Of a stretch of 5,814 nucleotides of DNA, positions 4,512 through 5,814 are shown piece after piece; the first letter of the stretch is position 1, and every line of letters begins with the position of its first letter. A program made the translations under genes and the position numbers. Origin of the DNA: Selenomonadaceae bacterium (GTDB taxonomy: Bacteria; Bacillota; Negativicutes; Selenomonadales; Selenomonadaceae); NCBI GenBank assembly GCA_017484235.1, contig JAFUTM010000108.1, forward strand, positions 1-5,814. The letters run 5' to 3'. The notes beneath the pieces were generated by a model. The model had not been told where the DNA came from and searched no databases. It saw nothing but the letters and a program-made list of their open reading frames with translations.

Positions 4512-5814
4512 ATGAGTGAAATTACTAATTATTATTCTAATGATACCGTTATTTCCGGTACCTATGAAGATGACAATATTACAAATTATGGTTCAAGAGT
4601 AAACATTAATACTTATTCTGGTAATGATTATATTTCCAATGATGGAACATATGCCACTATTGATGGCGGTAATGGTGATGATGTTATTTTAAATGCTCTT
4701 TATTATTATATTTATGGAGATGACGACAACGCTTATAAAACATTAATCTATGCAGGAGCAGGTAATGATAGTATTTATAATTATTCTACTTATGTTACAA
4801 TTAATGGCGGAGAAGGCGACGATACTGTTGTAAATCAAGATTCCGCCAACAATGCCGTAATAAATAGTGGTAATGGACACAATTTAATCATGAATGGTGG
4901 AGATAAAACAAAAATTTATACTGGAAGTGATAGAAATACTATTCTAAATACCGGTAATTATGTTACAATAATAAGTGGTGACAGTAAAGATATTATAACC
5001 TCAGGCGGCAAAAATATCACAATTAATGCTGGTAACGGCGACAATCTGATATCCATTGAAGGGGCAAATACATTTGTTACTACCGGTAGTGGTCAAGATA
5101 GTATAGGACTTTCTTCAAGTGGACAATATGGAAGCATCAGTAGTGGAGCTGGTGATGATCTTATTGTTAATGAAACTGATTATGCAACTATAAATGCTGA
5201 TAAAGGTAATGATTCTATCGTAAGCAGTGGAGATCATATCGTTTATCAATATGCAAGCGGATATGGTGATGATACGATTTACGGATATGATGAGACGGAT
5301 ACAATTAAAATAATAGATAATACTGAATATGTCAATTTTGCTATTAACAATGGCTCAGACGATGTTATGATTGGTATTGGTAGCACCAATATAATTTTGA
5401 CAGATGCAGTTGATAAAAAGATTAATATAATTGATAGTTATGGCGATATAATATATAGTGGCTATGTCAACGATACTCAATCCAGTGGCGGAAACGATAC
5501 ACAGTCAGGCGGAGATGGTCTCATTTATAACAGCTCGAAAACGGCAGTAACAGTAACTTCAAATTATGATAGTACCTATCTGTTTGATGATGATTATTCT
5601 TCCACAGTTGCAACTATCAATGCTTCGCCTCTTACTTCTGACATTTATATTTGGGGCAACGAAAACTCAAATTATATAATTGGTGGAAAAGGGAATGATA
5701 CACTTAATGACGGTATATCTGGTAATAACACACTGACCGGCGGTAAAGGTTCTGATGTCTTTTCTTATTGGTATAGTAATGATGTAATTACCGATTACAC
5801 GCCGAATGAAGATA
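4512..5814 (+). CDS. RTX-like calcium-binding secreted protein, 3' end beyond the window
   Basis: The 434 visible residues stay open to the window end. GGACGGTGA (4497-4505) lies 6 nt before the ATG. There is no N-terminal signal peptide, as usual for type I-secreted RTX proteins, whose export signal is C-terminal. Residues about 10-320 form a solenoid of Gly/Asn/Asp-rich turns with short beta strands. RTX nonapeptide-like motifs include GGNGDDVIL (52-60), AGAGNDSIY (81-89), GGEGDDTVV (99-107) and SGAGDDLIV (211-219). Between them, about 115-200 has degenerate turns lacking many Asp ligands. The segment YQYASGYGDDTIYGYDETDTIKI (245-267, split in wording here as a run of GYGDDTI and YDETDTIKI landmarks) closes the first module. 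A Gly/Ser linker (about 317-336) leads to a second module with GGKGNDTLN (391-399), GGKGSDVFS (410-418) and NDVITDY, a typical final RTX block. Likely an extracellular or surface protein stabilised by calcium; enzyme or adhesin function cannot be judged. Confidence 0.85.
   Translation, partial: MSEITNYYSNDTVISGTYEDDNITNYGSRVNINTYSGNDYISNDGTYATIDGGNGDDVILNALYYYIYGDDDNAYKTLIYAGAGNDSIYNYSTYVTINGGEGDDTVVNQDSANNAVINSGNGHNLIMNGGDKTKIYTGSDRNTILNTGNYVTIISGDSKDIITSGGKNITINAGNGDNLISIEGANTFVTTGSGQDSIGLSSSGQYGSISSGAGDDLIVNETDYATINADKGNDSIVSSGDHIVYQYASGYGDDTIYGYDETDTIKIIDNTEYVNFAINNGSDDVMIGIGSTNIILTDAVDKKINIIDSYGDIIYSGYVNDTQSSGGNDTQSGGDGLIYNSSKTAVTVTSNYDSTYLFDDDYSSTVATINASPLTSDIYIWGNENSNYIIGGKGNDTLNDGISGNNTLTGGKGSDVFSYWYSNDVITDYTPNED

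Overview
The window reads as an accessory stretch from an AT-rich diderm Firmicute, most likely a Negativicutes member (Selenomonas, Phascolarctobacterium or Megamonas type). The strongest clue is the gene at the right edge, whose RTX-like solenoid and C-terminal module have the wording I associate with secreted proteins of that class. Strong GAGGTG-type ribosome binding sites and low GC agree. This placement is an inference from style, not from a marker gene.

Layout. Positions 1-309 (minus strand) hold the N-terminal part of an XRE-family HTH repressor. It is divergent from a long plus-strand block, and a 15-bp inverted repeat lies inside the promoter of the first plus-strand gene. The plus strand then carries: a secreted TPR protein (457-1548); a secreted 230-aa protein of unknown family (1563-2255); a secreted 216-aa protein built from two copies of a roughly 65-residue helical domain (2334-2984); and three tandem paralogues encoding small exported proteins rich in Pro, Arg and His (3002-3415, 3460-3870, 3915-4286). 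A 225-bp intergenic region contains an extended -10 promoter and a leader able to fold as two overlapping hairpins or an H-type pseudoknot. After it starts a large RTX-type calcium-binding protein (4512 to the window end, incomplete).

How the genes may work together. All six complete plus-strand products begin with an apparent Sec signal, so the block looks like an envelope or secreted module. The TPR and 230-aa genes are 14 nt apart and probably share the promoter next to the XRE gene. The 216-aa gene and the three small paralogues are spaced 17, 44 and 44 nt apart and form a second likely operon. The RTX protein has no N-terminal signal, as expected for type I secretion, and has its own promoter. 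Any functional link between it and the operon upstream is only positional.

The most notable observation is the structure of the three-paralogue array. The middle gene is a mosaic: its first part matches the third gene, and its end plus downstream spacer match the first gene almost perfectly. This is the pattern expected from an unequal crossover between two older tandem genes. The second is the pseudoknot-capable leader ahead of the RTX gene.
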